Positions 24,436 to 33,568 of a stretch of 64,000 nucleotides of DNA are shown here, one piece after another (position 1 is the stretch's first letter; each line of letters starts with the position of its first letter). Under the pieces are notes generated by a model. The model was not told the origin of the DNA. It saw only the letters and a list, made by a program, of their open reading frames with translations, and searched no databases. The position numbers and the translations under genes are program-made. The stretch spans positions 170,773 to 234,772 of the forward strand of contig NZ_KE386806.1 of NCBI RefSeq assembly GCF_000428845.1. Reading direction: 5' to 3'. The DNA is from Dyadobacter alkalitolerans DSM 23607. Its GTDB lineage: Bacteria; Bacteroidota; Bacteroidia; Cytophagales; Spirosomataceae.

Positions 24436-24894
24436 ATGAATAAGAAAGTGAGCAGCCTTTTGCTGCTGTTGGTCCTGAGTGTAACCGATGCCTACCTGCT
24501 TGCGCATCCCAACCTGATCGGAAAGCTCGGTGTGATGGTTTATAAGCACGTTTATATCCGGAATTTTCCGAGGGCTTTGCTAACGGTTTTGCTGGTTGTG
24601 GGCATTTCACTGGCTCTTTGTGAATTGATAAGGCGGTTTGCAGACCGGAAGCCGGCTACCATTTATTACAGCTGGTTATTGGGCATTGCGGTGTTTTGGT
24701 TTGGTTACGTTTATCTCACGTTTTCCACCTTTTCTTATCGCATTACCGGCAAAGCATTTATCTATGGAGCTCACCTGCTGCCGGTTATTCTGGCCGGGCT
24801 GTTCGGGCGCTATCTGATCAAGCAGATACTGAGCAAGCCCAGGTATGTAGAGACTGATCCTAATGTGAAATGGACAAAGGACAAGGAAGCTTAA
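24436..24894 (+). CDS. Small integral membrane protein, unknown function
   Basis: A 152-residue protein with about four hydrophobic segments (VSSLLLLLVLSVTDAYLLA; ALLTVLLVVGISLALCEL; YSWLLGIAVFWFGYVYLTF; YGAHLLPVILAGLFGRYLI) and a charged C-terminal tail (PNVKWTKDKEA). I do not recognise the family and see no catalytic motif. It follows miaA closely and may be co-transcribed. A role in the inner membrane is all that can be said. Confidence 0.8.
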   Translation: MNKKVSSLLLLLVLSVTDAYLLAHPNLIGKLGVMVYKHVYIRNFPRALLTVLLVVGISLALCELIRRFADRKPATIYYSWLLGIAVFWFGYVYLTFSTFSYRITGKAFIYGAHLLPVILAGLFGRYLIKQILSKPRYVETDPNVKWTKDKEA

Positions 24895-25204
24895 CGGCTG
24901 TAAATTACATTATTTTCGCCTACATATGTCTTCAATAGAATAATATCATATTTACTTTAAATTGTGAAATATTATTGCCTCAGTCCCGATTTTGCACAAA
25001 TAAAACATGGATAATAATAGAAAGTACACAGTTTTTTAGGATATTGCGGCTTGTGTCGGATCAGGAAATGGTTACTCTTGCGTTCAATTAACACAAAATT
25101 AATTTGTTGGATAAGTAAATCAGGAGCACGGAAAATCTTTGGATTGAATTGACCCGATTTACCTATATCTTGTCATTAACCTTTTTAATTTTATTCCCAT
25201 TAAT
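24895..25204. other. Intergenic region before citrate synthase
   Basis: These 310 AT-rich bases contain no credible frame, RNA or long inverted repeat. Near the right end, TATATCTTG (around 25165) loosely resembles a -7 element. The long leader probably holds regulation of the citrate synthase gene, but I see no specific site. Confidence 0.5.
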
Positions 25205-26488
25205 ATGTCCCAAATAGCTGAATTAACCCTTGAAGGTAAGAAGTACGAGTTCCCCATTATAGAAGGAAGTGAACAGGAGAAAGCGATAGATATTGCCAAA
25301 TTACGTGACCAGACAGGGTATATTACAATTGATGCAGGTTATAAAAATACAGGCGCAACAAAAAGCGCTATAACGTTTCTGGATGGAGAAGAAGGGATAC
25401 TAAATTACAGGGGTTATTCAATTGAGGATCTGGCTGAAAAGTCGTCGTTTTTGGAAGTGGCTTACCTGCTTATTTATGGAGAGCTTCCTACTGCGAAGGA
25501 GTTTGAGGAATTCGAGCACGCGATCAGAACGCACACCCTCGTGAATGAGGATATGCGCAAGATATTCGAAGGATTTCCGGTAAATGCGCACCCTATGGGC
25601 GTACTTTCGTCGCTGGTGAGCGCGATGAGTGCTTTTTATCCTGAAACTTTTGATACCAATTCCGAAGAGATCACACAGCTGCATATCATTCGTTTGCTTT
25701 CTAAATTGCCGACGATAGCAACCTGGTCTTACAAAAAATCGCAGGGGCATCCGGTGAATTATCCGCAAAATGACCTGGATTACTGTTCCAATTTCCTGAA
25801 TATGATGTTTTCGCTGCCCGTAGCGAAATACAATGTGGATCCCGTAGTTTCTGCCGCATTGAACAAATTGCTGATCCTGCACGCAGACCATGAGCAAAAC
25901 TGCTCTACGTCAACGGTTAGGCTGGTAGGTTCTTCCCATGCGAACATTTATTCTTCCATTTCATCTGGTATCAGCGCACTTTGGGGCCCGCTTCACGGTG
26001 GTGCGAATCAGGAAGTAATTGAAATGCTGGAAGCCATTAAAAATGATGGTGGTGACGTGCAGAAATACATCAATATGGCCAAAGACAAATCGAGCGGGTT
26101 CCGTTTGTTTGGTTTTGGACACCGTGTTTATAAAAACTTCGACCCGCGCGCACGCATTATCAAGAAAGCAGCGGATGATGTTTTGAACAAATTGGGCATC
26201 AACGATCCGGTTCTGGAAATTGCTCAGAAACTGGAAAAAGCGGCTTTGGAAGATGAGTATTTCGTATCAAGAAAGCTTTATCCAAACGTCGATTTCTATT
26301 CAGGAATTATTTACCGTGCATTGGGCATTCCGACAAATATGTTTACGGTCATGTTTGCTATTGGCCGTCTTCCGGGATGGATCGCGCAATGGAAAGAAAT
26401 GCGTGCAAACAAAGAGCCGATCGGTCGTCCGCGTCAGATCTACACAGGCGCTCCGAAAAGGGATTTTGTTCCGATGAGCGAACGCTGA
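25205..26488 (+). CDS. gltA: Citrate synthase (type II)
   Basis: A 427-residue enzyme, the length of hexameric Gram-negative citrate synthases. Seen: GYKNTGATKSAITFLDGEEGILNYRGY, the catalytic His in ILHADHEQNCSTSTVR, ALWGPLHGGANQEVIEML with the second His, FGFGHRVYKNFDPRARI, and the catalytic Asp region VDFYSGIIYRALGIP. It condenses acetyl-CoA and oxaloacetate to citrate, the entry step of the TCA cycle. It is a single gene ending at a clear terminator. The N-terminal region is the extended form that binds NADH in some relatives; sensitivity here is not predictable. Confidence 0.98.
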   Translation: MSQIAELTLEGKKYEFPIIEGSEQEKAIDIAKLRDQTGYITIDAGYKNTGATKSAITFLDGEEGILNYRGYSIEDLAEKSSFLEVAYLLIYGELPTAKEFEEFEHAIRTHTLVNEDMRKIFEGFPVNAHPMGVLSSLVSAMSAFYPETFDTNSEEITQLHIIRLLSKLPTIATWSYKKSQGHPVNYPQNDLDYCSNFLNMMFSLPVAKYNVDPVVSAALNKLLILHADHEQNCSTSTVRLVGSSHANIYSSISSGISALWGPLHGGANQEVIEMLEAIKNDGGDVQKYINMAKDKSSGFRLFGFGHRVYKNFDPRARIIKKAADDVLNKLGINDPVLEIAQKLEKAALEDEYFVSRKLYPNVDFYSGIIYRALGIPTNMFTVMFAIGRLPGWIAQWKEMRANKEPIGRPRQIYTGAPKRDFVPMSER

Positions 26489-26516
26489 TCAATTTAGTAA
26501 TACCACTTTCAATATC

Positions 26517-26549
26517 AAGAGATTGCTTGTAAATAGCAGTCTCTTTTTT
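26517..26549 (+). terminator. Intrinsic terminator
   Basis: AAGAGATTGCT (26517-26527) and AGCAGTCTCTT (26535-26545), with one mismatch, form a stem followed by a T run 28 bases after the gltA stop. Confidence 0.85.
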
Positions 26550-26564
26550 GTTAAATAAAATACA

Positions 26565-27170
26565 ATGCTGATAAAACAAAAACACCTCGAAGGCATCATG
26601 TCCGGAAACGTTTCCCTTGCTTTCCGCAAATGGAAAAAGCTTTCGATCAGGAAAGGCAGCCTGCTCCAGACGAGCATTGGGGTAGTGAAGATTACGGACC
26701 TTGCAGAAACTGAACTATCCAAAATAACGGATGAGGATGCCAGGCTTGCCGGTTATGAAAACGCACAAGCGGTAACAAGCGAACTCGAAAAAGTCACGAA
26801 CGGCGCCATTTACCGGATTGAACTTGGCTACGAAAGCCCTGATCCGCGAATTGGTCAGAGAGAACAAAAGGAAATTACTAACGAAGAGCTGGAAGCACTG
26901 AAAGAAAAGCTCCTTAATCTGGACAAGTTCAGTAATCAGGGCAAATGGACGACCAAAGTGTTAAAAGCGATTCAGGAAAACCCGAAACTACCGGCTGTTG
27001 CGCTGGCAGCAAAGGTGAACAAGGAAAAGGAATGGTTAAAGACCAATGTCAGAAAGCTAAAAAACCTGGGTCTGACGATTAGTCACGAACCAGGTTATAC
27101 GCTGTCGCCGCTCGGCGAATATGTTTTGAAATCGCTTCCTGAAAAGTCTCAAAAAGGATCAGGGATATAA
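26565..27170 (+). CDS. ASCH-like domain protein with a C-terminal winged-helix-like region
   Basis: A 201-residue protein. Residues 1-80 (IKQKHLEGIMSGNVSLAFRKWKKLSIRKGSLLQTSIGVVKI...YRIEL) resemble an ASCH/PUA-like RNA-binding fold. The tail (WTTKVLKAIQENPKLPAVALAAKVNKEKEWLKTNVRKLKNLGLTISHEPGYTLSPLGEYVL) looks like a winged helix. Together they suggest a nucleic-acid-binding protein, possibly RNA linked (inference). No catalytic motif is evident. Its 3' end overlaps the convergent pdxH by 12 bases. Confidence 0.75.
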   Translation: MLIKQKHLEGIMSGNVSLAFRKWKKLSIRKGSLLQTSIGVVKITDLAETELSKITDEDARLAGYENAQAVTSELEKVTNGAIYRIELGYESPDPRIGQREQKEITNEELEALKEKLLNLDKFSNQGKWTTKVLKAIQENPKLPAVALAAKVNKEKEWLKTNVRKLKNLGLTISHEPGYTLSPLGEYVLKSLPEKSQKGSGI

Positions 27171-27800
27171 TCTTTCGATTTCCCAGCTGCCTTCATCCGT
27201 TTTTTCATAAACAAGCCGGTCGTGAAGGCGGCTGCGCCGTCCCTGCCAGAATTCGAAGTAATGCGGGATCACACGGTAACCGCCCCAATGTGGCGGGCGC
27301 GGCACCTCGGCACCTTCGAATTTTTGTTCCAAAAGTCGTGTCCGCTCTTCCAGCTCAGCGCGGTTTGCAAGATACTCGCTTTGTGTGGATGCCCATGCGC
27401 CGATCTGGCTTCCTCGGGGCCGCACGGCAAAGTATTCGGCTGATTCCTGGTCCTTGGTTTTCTCTACCTTACCTTCGATCCGGACCTGCCTTTCCAGCTC
27501 TTTCCAGAAAAACGTAACCGCCACAAACGGGTCCGATTCCATTTCCTTTGCTTTTTTGCTTTCGTAGTTCGTGAAGAATGTCAACCCGGCCTGGTCAAGG
27601 TCTTTCAGGAGTACAACTCTTGCCGAGGGACGACCGTCGGAAACCGTGCTGAGGACCATTGCATTGGGCTCCACAACGCCTGCGGAAAGGGCTTCGTCAA
27701 ACCATAATTTAAACTGTGTGAAGGGATTAGGGTTTAAATCCTGTTCATCTAAACCCTTCAAATTATAATCCTGTCGTAATTTGGCAATATTATGGTCCAT
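27159..27800 (-). CDS. pdxH: Pyridoxamine 5'-phosphate oxidase
   Basis: A 213-residue enzyme. Seen: LRQDYNLKGLDEQDLNPNPFTQF at the start, RPSARVVLLKDLDQAGLTFFTNYESKKA (FMN binding), VRIEGKVEKTKDQESAEYFAVRPRGSQIGAWAS, and the C-terminal RVIPHYFEFWQGRRSRLHDRLVYE with PLP-contacting residues. It oxidises pyridoxine or pyridoxamine 5'-phosphate to PLP using FMN and oxygen, finishing vitamin B6 salvage. Length is normal. It is convergent with the ASCH-like gene and overlaps it by 12 bases, so the two transcripts may interfere. Confidence 0.97.
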   Translation of the reverse strand: MDHNIAKLRQDYNLKGLDEQDLNPNPFTQFKLWFDEALSAGVVEPNAMVLSTVSDGRPSARVVLLKDLDQAGLTFFTNYESKKAKEMESDPFVAVTFFWKELERQVRIEGKVEKTKDQESAEYFAVRPRGSQIGAWASTQSEYLANRAELEERTRLLEQKFEGAEVPRPPHWGGYRVIPHYFEFWQGRRSRLHDRLVYEKTDEGSWEIERLYP

Positions 27801-27906
27801 TGGATGCTAATATGTTCAATGTTAAGAAACCAAAAGTAGCCATTTCAGAGGAAAGATTATTAGATTTGTAATCCATAAGAGACGTACGTACGAAACCAGA
27901 ATCACG

Positions 27907-29811
27907 ATGGCACAAGAACAACAAGAAGGGGTCAAAAGCGATGAGCAGGAAGACCTGACACAAAAGACTATTGACACCCTTGAGATTGATCTTAACAATG
28001 AGTTGACGGAAGAACATGAGGAGGAAGTGCCAGACGTGGATTACAGCCAGTTGTCTAAGGAACAGCTTGTGAATATTTTGGAAAATGAGTTGGCGTCTAT
28101 CAATGTGGAAGGTTCAAAACCAGCAGCATTGAAAAAAGCGGAATCCGTTGCGAGAGAAATCCGTCCGGTCCTTGATTCGATCAAACAAAAGGAGAAAGAA
28201 ACGGCCCTGGCAGCATTCGTCGCAGAAAATGGCGGTGAAGAGGGGTTTGAATACAAATATGATGCAGAAACCCAGAAAATAGATGCTTTGAGCCGCGAGA
28301 TCCGGGGTTTGAAAAACAGCTACTATCAAGGGCAGGAAAAAGAAAAAGAGAAGAATTTCAATGTAAAAACGGCTCTGCTGCAACGTCTGCGTACATTATT
28401 AGAAGACGAAGGCAGTAAAGAAACGGATGCTTCGGGGCTGAAATCGAGCTGGGAAGAATTCAAGAAGATCCAGGAAGAATGGAAACTAGCCGGTAACATT
28501 GCTTCTCCGCACAACGGAACGCTCTGGGCAACCTATAACGCGCTGATTGATCGCTATTTCAGCAACCGGAATATTTACTTCGAGCTGAAAGAACTGGATC
28601 GCCGCCGCAATGCTGAATTGAAAGCGGAGCTTTGCGAAAAGGTGGAGGAGTTGGGTAAGTCGCTGGAAACCCGTCCTATGACGCGTGAAATTCTGAACGA
28701 GGCCAATCACATTTTTGAAGACTATAAACACCTTGGCCCGGCACCAAAAGAAGACCAGGAAAAGTTGTGGCAGCGGTTTAAAGAAGCACTGGACGTGCTT
28801 TATAATGCGCAGCGCGGTCAGTTTGCAGAGCAGAAGAAGTCGATGCAGGAAAATTACGAGCAGAAGCTTAAAATCTACGAAGCAATAACACCCTTCACGA
28901 CTTATAATTCAGGCAGCATTAAGGAATGGAATGCCAAGACAAAGGAAATAATGGCTTTCCAGGACCAGTGGGTTGCATTGAAAGGCATTATGCCGCGTGA
29001 AGAGGGCAAGGATCTGAGCAAGAAATTCTGGGCAGCATTGAAAACTTTCTTCAATAATAAAGGAGAGTTTTTCCGTCAGCTGGAATCCAAGCGCGAGCAA
29101 AACCTGGAATTGAAAAACCAGCTTTGCGCGGAAGCAGAAGCTATTCTGGAAACGGGTGAGGATAACCCTTCAACGACTCAGAAGATTATTGAGCTGCAAA
29201 AGCGCTGGAAAGGGATCGGACAAGTGCCTGAAAAGTTCAAAGACACCATTTACGAGCGTTTCAAAAAGGCTTGCGATGCATATTTTGATCAGAAACGCGC
29301 CAAGAATAAGGAAGTTGAAGAAGAATTTGAGAGCAACCTGAAAAAGAAAGTCGATCTGATCGAAAGGATTGAAGCGGCTGCCAATAACAAGGACGAGTCA
29401 ACATTGAACTTGCTAAGTGCATTCAAGAACGAATGGACGTCTATCGGCTTTGTTCCTAAAAAGGATATGCAGGCGATTCAGAAACGATACATTGCGGCGA
29501 TCAACACATATGTAAGCGCAATCGGCCAACTGTCGAGCAAGGAAAAGGAGCAGGCGGTTTTGGAAAGCGAAGTGGAACTGGTTCGGGATGGCGATAGCAG
29601 CCGTAACCTTTACAGGAAAGAAAGCGACATTCGCCGCAAGATTACGCAGCTTGAAAACGACATTGCGCTTTGGCAGAACAATATTGAGTTCTTTGCCAAA
29701 TCAAAAACGTCGGACCGGTTGAAAGCAGAATTCGAAAGAAAGATAAATAGTGCGCTGAGTCAGCTGAATGACTTGAAACACCAACTATCTATCATTCAGG
29801 AAGCTATATAA
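27907..29811 (+). CDS. DUF349 repeat protein
   Basis: A 634-residue, highly charged helical protein. After an acidic N-terminal segment of ~110 residues, repeating ~70-residue DUF349 units are visible by their core signature: SWEEFKKIQEEWKLAGNI, EDYKHLGPAPKEDQEKLWQRFKEALD, FQDQWVALKGIMPREEGKDLSKKFWAAL, LQKRWKGIGQVPEKFKDTIYERFKKACDAYF, FKNEWTSIGFVPKKDMQAIQKRY. No enzyme motif or membrane segment is present. DUF349 proteins are widespread in Bacteroidota and of unknown function; a coiled-coil scaffold in the cytosol is a reasonable inference. It is followed by tRNA-Thr. Confidence 0.93.
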   Translation: MAQEQQEGVKSDEQEDLTQKTIDTLEIDLNNELTEEHEEEVPDVDYSQLSKEQLVNILENELASINVEGSKPAALKKAESVAREIRPVLDSIKQKEKETALAAFVAENGGEEGFEYKYDAETQKIDALSREIRGLKNSYYQGQEKEKEKNFNVKTALLQRLRTLLEDEGSKETDASGLKSSWEEFKKIQEEWKLAGNIASPHNGTLWATYNALIDRYFSNRNIYFELKELDRRRNAELKAELCEKVEELGKSLETRPMTREILNEANHIFEDYKHLGPAPKEDQEKLWQRFKEALDVLYNAQRGQFAEQKKSMQENYEQKLKIYEAITPFTTYNSGSIKEWNAKTKEIMAFQDQWVALKGIMPREEGKDLSKKFWAALKTFFNNKGEFFRQLESKREQNLELKNQLCAEAEAILETGEDNPSTTQKIIELQKRWKGIGQVPEKFKDTIYERFKKACDAYFDQKRAKNKEVEEEFESNLKKKVDLIERIEAAANNKDESTLNLLSAFKNEWTSIGFVPKKDMQAIQKRYIAAINTYVSAIGQLSSKEKEQAVLESEVELVRDGDSSRNLYRKESDIRRKITQLENDIALWQNNIEFFAKSKTSDRLKAEFERKINSALSQLNDLKHQLSIIQEAI

Positions 29812-29848
29812 TTTTCGAAAAAAAGTTGAAAAATTTTAGCGCTAAATG

Positions 29849-29879
29849 TTGCGCTGTATAGCCTTTCCTACTACTTTTG
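29849..29879 (+). promoter_or_regulatory. Promoter of tRNA-Thr
   Basis: TTG (29849-29851), a 20-base spacer and TACTTTTG (29872-29879) match the Bacteroidota consensus, with the same -7 sequence and spacing as the tRNA-Lys promoter. The tRNA starts 45 bases later. Confidence 0.75.
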
Positions 29880-29924
29880 CACCATGATAACGGAATAACA
29901 AACGGTATCAGAAAGTAAAAAGAG

Positions 29925-29997
<73 letters not shown>

Positions 29998-30008
29998 CTT
30001 GAAAGTCA

Positions 30009-30040
30009 AGCACTTAGCATTAATTTGCTAGGTGCTTTTT
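30009..30040 (+). terminator. Intrinsic terminator after tRNA-Thr
   Basis: AGCACTTAGCA (30009-30019) and TGCTAGGTGCT (30026-30036) form a stem with one wobble and a T run, 12 bases after the tRNA. Confidence 0.85.
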
Positions 30041-30164
30041 GCTTTACTTGCAATAAAAGTTGCAATGGTTTTTTTATGAAAAAGGGATCAAATGGATCAA
30101 ATCAAAAACTTGTGGAGGGCATAGGATTTTTCTAGGTTTGTATTTTTAATCAAACCAGGGTGTT

Positions 30165-30497
30165 TTGGAGAGTTGCTTGCCGCTTATCGAGTTAATCATA
30201 CCGGAGTTTATAATTGACAATTACTTACTGACGCATGTAGAGAAGTCAGAAGAGCGTTATCATGTTTATTTAGAGGAAAGGAGCTTCCCAGATGATGATC
30301 CAAAGAAAAAGGATCTGCTCTCTAAGGGTTATTTCCCTATCATTACCCTGCAAGATTTTCCTATACGCGGTCATAAAGTCTTTCTGCATATCAAGCGCCG
30401 TAGATGGCTTAATACCAAAACAGATAAAGTTGTATATAGAAATTGGACCGAAGTAGGTGAAGGAACGCGAATGACGAGTGAATTCGCGGCTTTTTGA
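30165..30497 (+). pseudogene. ISAon1-like transposase N-terminal region ORF
   Basis: About 110 codons with YLEERSFPDD, FPIITLQDFPIRGHKVFLHI and KRRRWLNTKTDKVVYRNWTEVGEGTRMTSEFAAF, matching the first ORF of ISAon1-type elements. The only upstream start is a TTG at 30165. The frame ends at TGA where relatives usually read a Leu followed by KEI, and the next codons here are indeed AAA GAA ATT, so a point mutation probably created the stop. It likely contributed DNA binding to transposition. Confidence 0.7.
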
Positions 30498-31505
30498 AAA
30501 GAAATTGGTGGATACGAGAGCTAATGATGTCTGGAGTATCGGTCGTTTCTATGGAGTAAATGGCAAAGATCTGCTCCGTCAATATCGTGATTTCTAGAGC
30601 GGATTCAAAGACTGGAACCAGAGAGGACACGCAAAAAAATGGCTTTTATTTCCTTAGAATTTAGGTTCTCATCTCTCGATCGACGAGACCAGTCTTTCTC
30701 GTGGCGAGCTATATACAATTCTCACAAACAAAGCTGCAAATGGTGGGCGGGGAAGCATAGTGGCTATTGTGGCCGGCACTACGCAAAAACAGTAATTGAA
30801 GTTCTCCGGAAAATCCCCGAATCGCTTCGCAAGAAGGTTGCTGATCGGACCGCCGACGCGGATCACTCTGGATATGGCAGGCAGTATGACAATGATTGCC
30901 AAGCGTTGCTTTCCCAGACCAACTCGCGTCATAGACCGTTTCCACGTGCAAAGGTTAGCAGTTGAAGCCCTACAAGACATCCGTATCAAATACCGCTGGG
31001 ATGCATTAGACCAAGAAAACGATGCCATTGAGCAGGCAAAAGCTTCTCAGGCAGAATATCAGCCCGAATTATTGGCGAATGGTGATACTATAAAGCAATT
31101 GCTTGCCCGCAGCAGATATGCGTTGTATAAAAAGCCAAATACCTGGACTGAAAGCCAGCGAGAAAGGGCACAACTGGCCTTTGAGCGCTTCCCCGATCTT
31201 AAAAAAGCATATGATCTGGCACAAGAACTCAGTAATATCTTCACCAACACGAATGAAAAAATTTACGGATTAACAAGACTTGCAAAATGGCATGAAAAAG
31301 TCATACAATCCGGCTTTAAGTCATTCAACACCGTCGCCAGGTCAATAGAGAATCACTATATGACAATTGTCATTTATTTTGATAACAGAAGTCCAATGCT
31401 TCGGCTGAATCATTCAATGCCAAAATCAAAGCTTTTAGAAGTCAATTCAGAGGAGTTCGGAATGTTGAATTCTTCCTGTATCGCCTAAATCAGTTATATG
31501 CTTAA
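30498..31505 (+). pseudogene. ISAon1-like transposase (ISL3-type DDE), multiply disrupted
   Basis: Pieces in different frames add up to one transposase: GRFYGVNGKDLLRQYRDF then a stop; SLSRGELYTILTNKAANGG; KTVIEVLRKIPESLRKKV; a long intact block ITLDMAGSMTMIAKRCFPRPTRVIDRFHVQRLAVEALQ to FNTVARSIENHYMTIVIYFDNRS; then a one-base loss near 31390 and NASAESFNAKIKAFRSQFRGVRNVEFFLYRLNQLYA ending at 31505. The Asp of LDMAG and the RFHVQ motif are DDE-family landmarks. At least two in-frame stops and three frameshifts are visible, so it is dead. Confidence 0.8.
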
Positions 31506-31538
31506 TCCAAGTTGCTCCACAACATTTGGTCTTGATCC

Positions 31539-32399
31539 GCTACTTCAGCGTAATACAACCTCATCGGACACTCATTTTTTGACACCAATTGGAATTGGAA
31601 AAACTGGCAGGCTCTATTTAGCCAATGACCATCAGAGAGGAAAAAACGCAAAGCCAGCGGACAGAACTCCACGAATTTAATTCAAGAGTCGATGGAGGCG
31701 ATCTCGACCATTTAAGACTTGCTCAATAGCAATTTCACTGCAACTTGCTTTCGGCCCCAAAGTTTGTTGATCGGAAATACCCGGTAGAATTTGCAAGCGA
31801 GCACTCTGTCTAAGCCATCTCCTTGTAGGGCAAAGTGGAAGCCGCCTAGGACACAAAGAACGAATTAAAGAAAAAGCCTACCAGGAGGATTAGTAATATA
31901 GAAACTAGCCAAGAACAGCTAAACAAACGACTGCCGACCACAGATACACATTAAATAGAATTATTTCTACACACCAGTTGGTTATCAACGAAATAGTTCG
32001 TAAATTTGACATCAATTGTAGCAAGTTTTCGTCTAAGGTTGAAAAGTTGTCGACGTATATTGCATTACGTTCAACCTCCGGCGTTCGGCTGACTTTTTAA
32101 AACTCCGCTATTCACTCAGAGGTTTCTAGTACTGACCGTCCGGTATTGGGCAATAACTCTCTAACCCGCGAATAAAATGGTTGGCTGAAATATTATCTAA
32201 CGGCACAGCAGTATTGTTGGATCGTGAGTGTAACCATTATTCCTGCCATTTAAGAGAAAAGTAGTAAATGCCAATTTTAAAAGTTCAATTAAAGCCTTTG
32301 TCGTCGTGTAAGCAGAACTTACGAATGCTTAGAGAAATTAATGATCATTATAAAGAATCAAGACCGAGCGTACACTAAGATATAATTCAGCCGCTAAGT
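31539..32399. other. 861-base region without recognisable genes
   Basis: Stop codons are frequent in all frames and I recognise no protein remnant, RNA or long repeat. A 60-codon open frame at 31498-31680 starts inside the IS terminal repeat and has no family resemblance. The region probably represents decayed sequence plus the leader of the polysaccharide locus; any promoter for 32400 must lie near its right end, but no consensus -7 element is evident. Confidence 0.6.
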
Positions 32400-33494
32400 A
32401 TGACTACAAATTTTACAAACGAAACGGCTGAATCCTACACGCAGGAACAAGTCTATGAGGTTCACCAACGGAACCGGATATCAATTACTGAGCCAGCGGA
32501 TGGATTAATCCGCAACTTAGAATTACTAGCTCCTTTAGAACACTGGCTCTACGCAACCCAGAAAGAGCTGGCTAATGCACAGCTTTTGCATCCTGCAGAG
32601 CACCTGGTGTTAGACGGATTCCTTTTAAGGACACCTGACTTAAATCAATTATTTAAGCAAGTACAAGTTACACTACTGGAAGATCAATACTTTGCCTTTC
32701 AAGTTGTTACAGCAGAAAATGTCAAAGCAGAACTCCTTAAAGCATATTCCAGCTTCATATTTAAATGCTACTATCTCTTTTACTTTTTCGGAAGAAGAGT
32801 CTTGCCTAAACTGAAAGGTTTCAGAAAAATAGGCCGCCTGCTGGGAGTTCCCGTCGATATGTCTAAGGCAGAAGTTGTGGGACGATTAATTTACTCTGGA
32901 TTCCGAATAGTAAAGATTCGGGAAACAGGTAAAGCGACAATTTTTATCGCCAAACGTCATCCTTCATTCAACCCAAGCTTGTCTGTTGCTGCTTCCAGTG
33001 AAGGAGTCTTGTTTTCAATGACCAGAAACGGCAAAAATGGAGAACCAATAACAGTATATAAGTTTCGCTCAATGCATCCCTATGCCGAATTCGCGCAGGC
33101 ATATCTGCATGAAACAAACGGACTTGCGGCATGTGGGAAATTTAAAGACGATTTTAGGATCAGCACCGGTGGCAGGATCATTAGGAAGTACTGGATCGAT
33201 GAGCTTCCGATGTTGTACAATCTTATAAAGGGCGACATCAAACTTGTTGGGGTAAGACCTTTAAGCGACCAATATCTGAGCCTGTACCCGGAAACGCTCC
33301 GGACGTTTCGCGCGCAATTCAGGCCAGGACTTTTACCTCCCTTTTATTCGGATTTGCCAAAATGTTTCGACGAGATACTTAGCTCCGAGCTTGCCTATCT
33401 GGAAGCATATCAACAAGCCCCGCTTAGAACAGACCTGACTTATTTTTTCAGGATAGTTACTAATATTTTCATCCGTCATGCAAGAAGTAAATGA
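32400..33494 (+). CDS. Initiating sugar-phosphate transferase (polyprenyl-phosphate glycosyl-1-phosphate transferase family)
   Basis: A 364-residue protein. The catalytic domain begins near residue 200: VLFSMTRNGKNGEPITVYKFRSM (KFRSM at 221-225), RKYWIDELPMLYNLIKGDIKLVGVRPLSD (262-290) and RPGLLPPFYSDLP. This is the bacterial sugar transferase family that loads the first sugar-1-phosphate onto undecaprenyl phosphate at the inner membrane. The N-terminal ~110 residues are soluble and of unknown role, and only one hydrophobic stretch (around 116-131) is present, not the 4-5 helices of WbaP or WcaJ. It is the first gene of the polysaccharide locus; wbpE follows 74 bases later. Confidence 0.9.
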   Translation: MTTNFTNETAESYTQEQVYEVHQRNRISITEPADGLIRNLELLAPLEHWLYATQKELANAQLLHPAEHLVLDGFLLRTPDLNQLFKQVQVTLLEDQYFAFQVVTAENVKAELLKAYSSFIFKCYYLFYFFGRRVLPKLKGFRKIGRLLGVPVDMSKAEVVGRLIYSGFRIVKIRETGKATIFIAKRHPSFNPSLSVAASSEGVLFSMTRNGKNGEPITVYKFRSMHPYAEFAQAYLHETNGLAACGKFKDDFRISTGGRIIRKYWIDELPMLYNLIKGDIKLVGVRPLSDQYLSLYPETLRTFRAQFRPGLLPPFYSDLPKCFDEILSSELAYLEAYQQAPLRTDLTYFFRIVTNIFIRHARSK

Positions 33495-33568
33495 AGTTTT
33501 TATCTGTTGTCTTTCCGTCTGAACCAGCCTGTAAGCAGACTTTTATCTCTTATTTTATTTCCATCTAA

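Larger units (their letters stand above)
30094..31538 (+). mobile_element. Decayed ISAon1-like insertion sequence
   Basis: The element is bounded by imperfect terminal inverted repeats: GGATCAA...TTGTGGAG at 30094-30117 and CTCCACAA...TTGATCC at 31515-31538. It holds an N-terminal-region ORF and a transposase ORF, both resembling the two-ORF ISAon1 group of Bacteroidota (recognised from memory). At about 1.45 kb its size fits. The transposase has several stops and frameshifts, so the copy cannot move itself. No target duplication is clear. A near-duplicate GGATCAAAT stands just left of the left repeat. Confidence 0.75.

Noticed and set aside
31498..31680. 60-codon open frame after the decayed IS
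   Set aside because: It starts within the IS end repeat, is short, has no family resemblance and no promoter.
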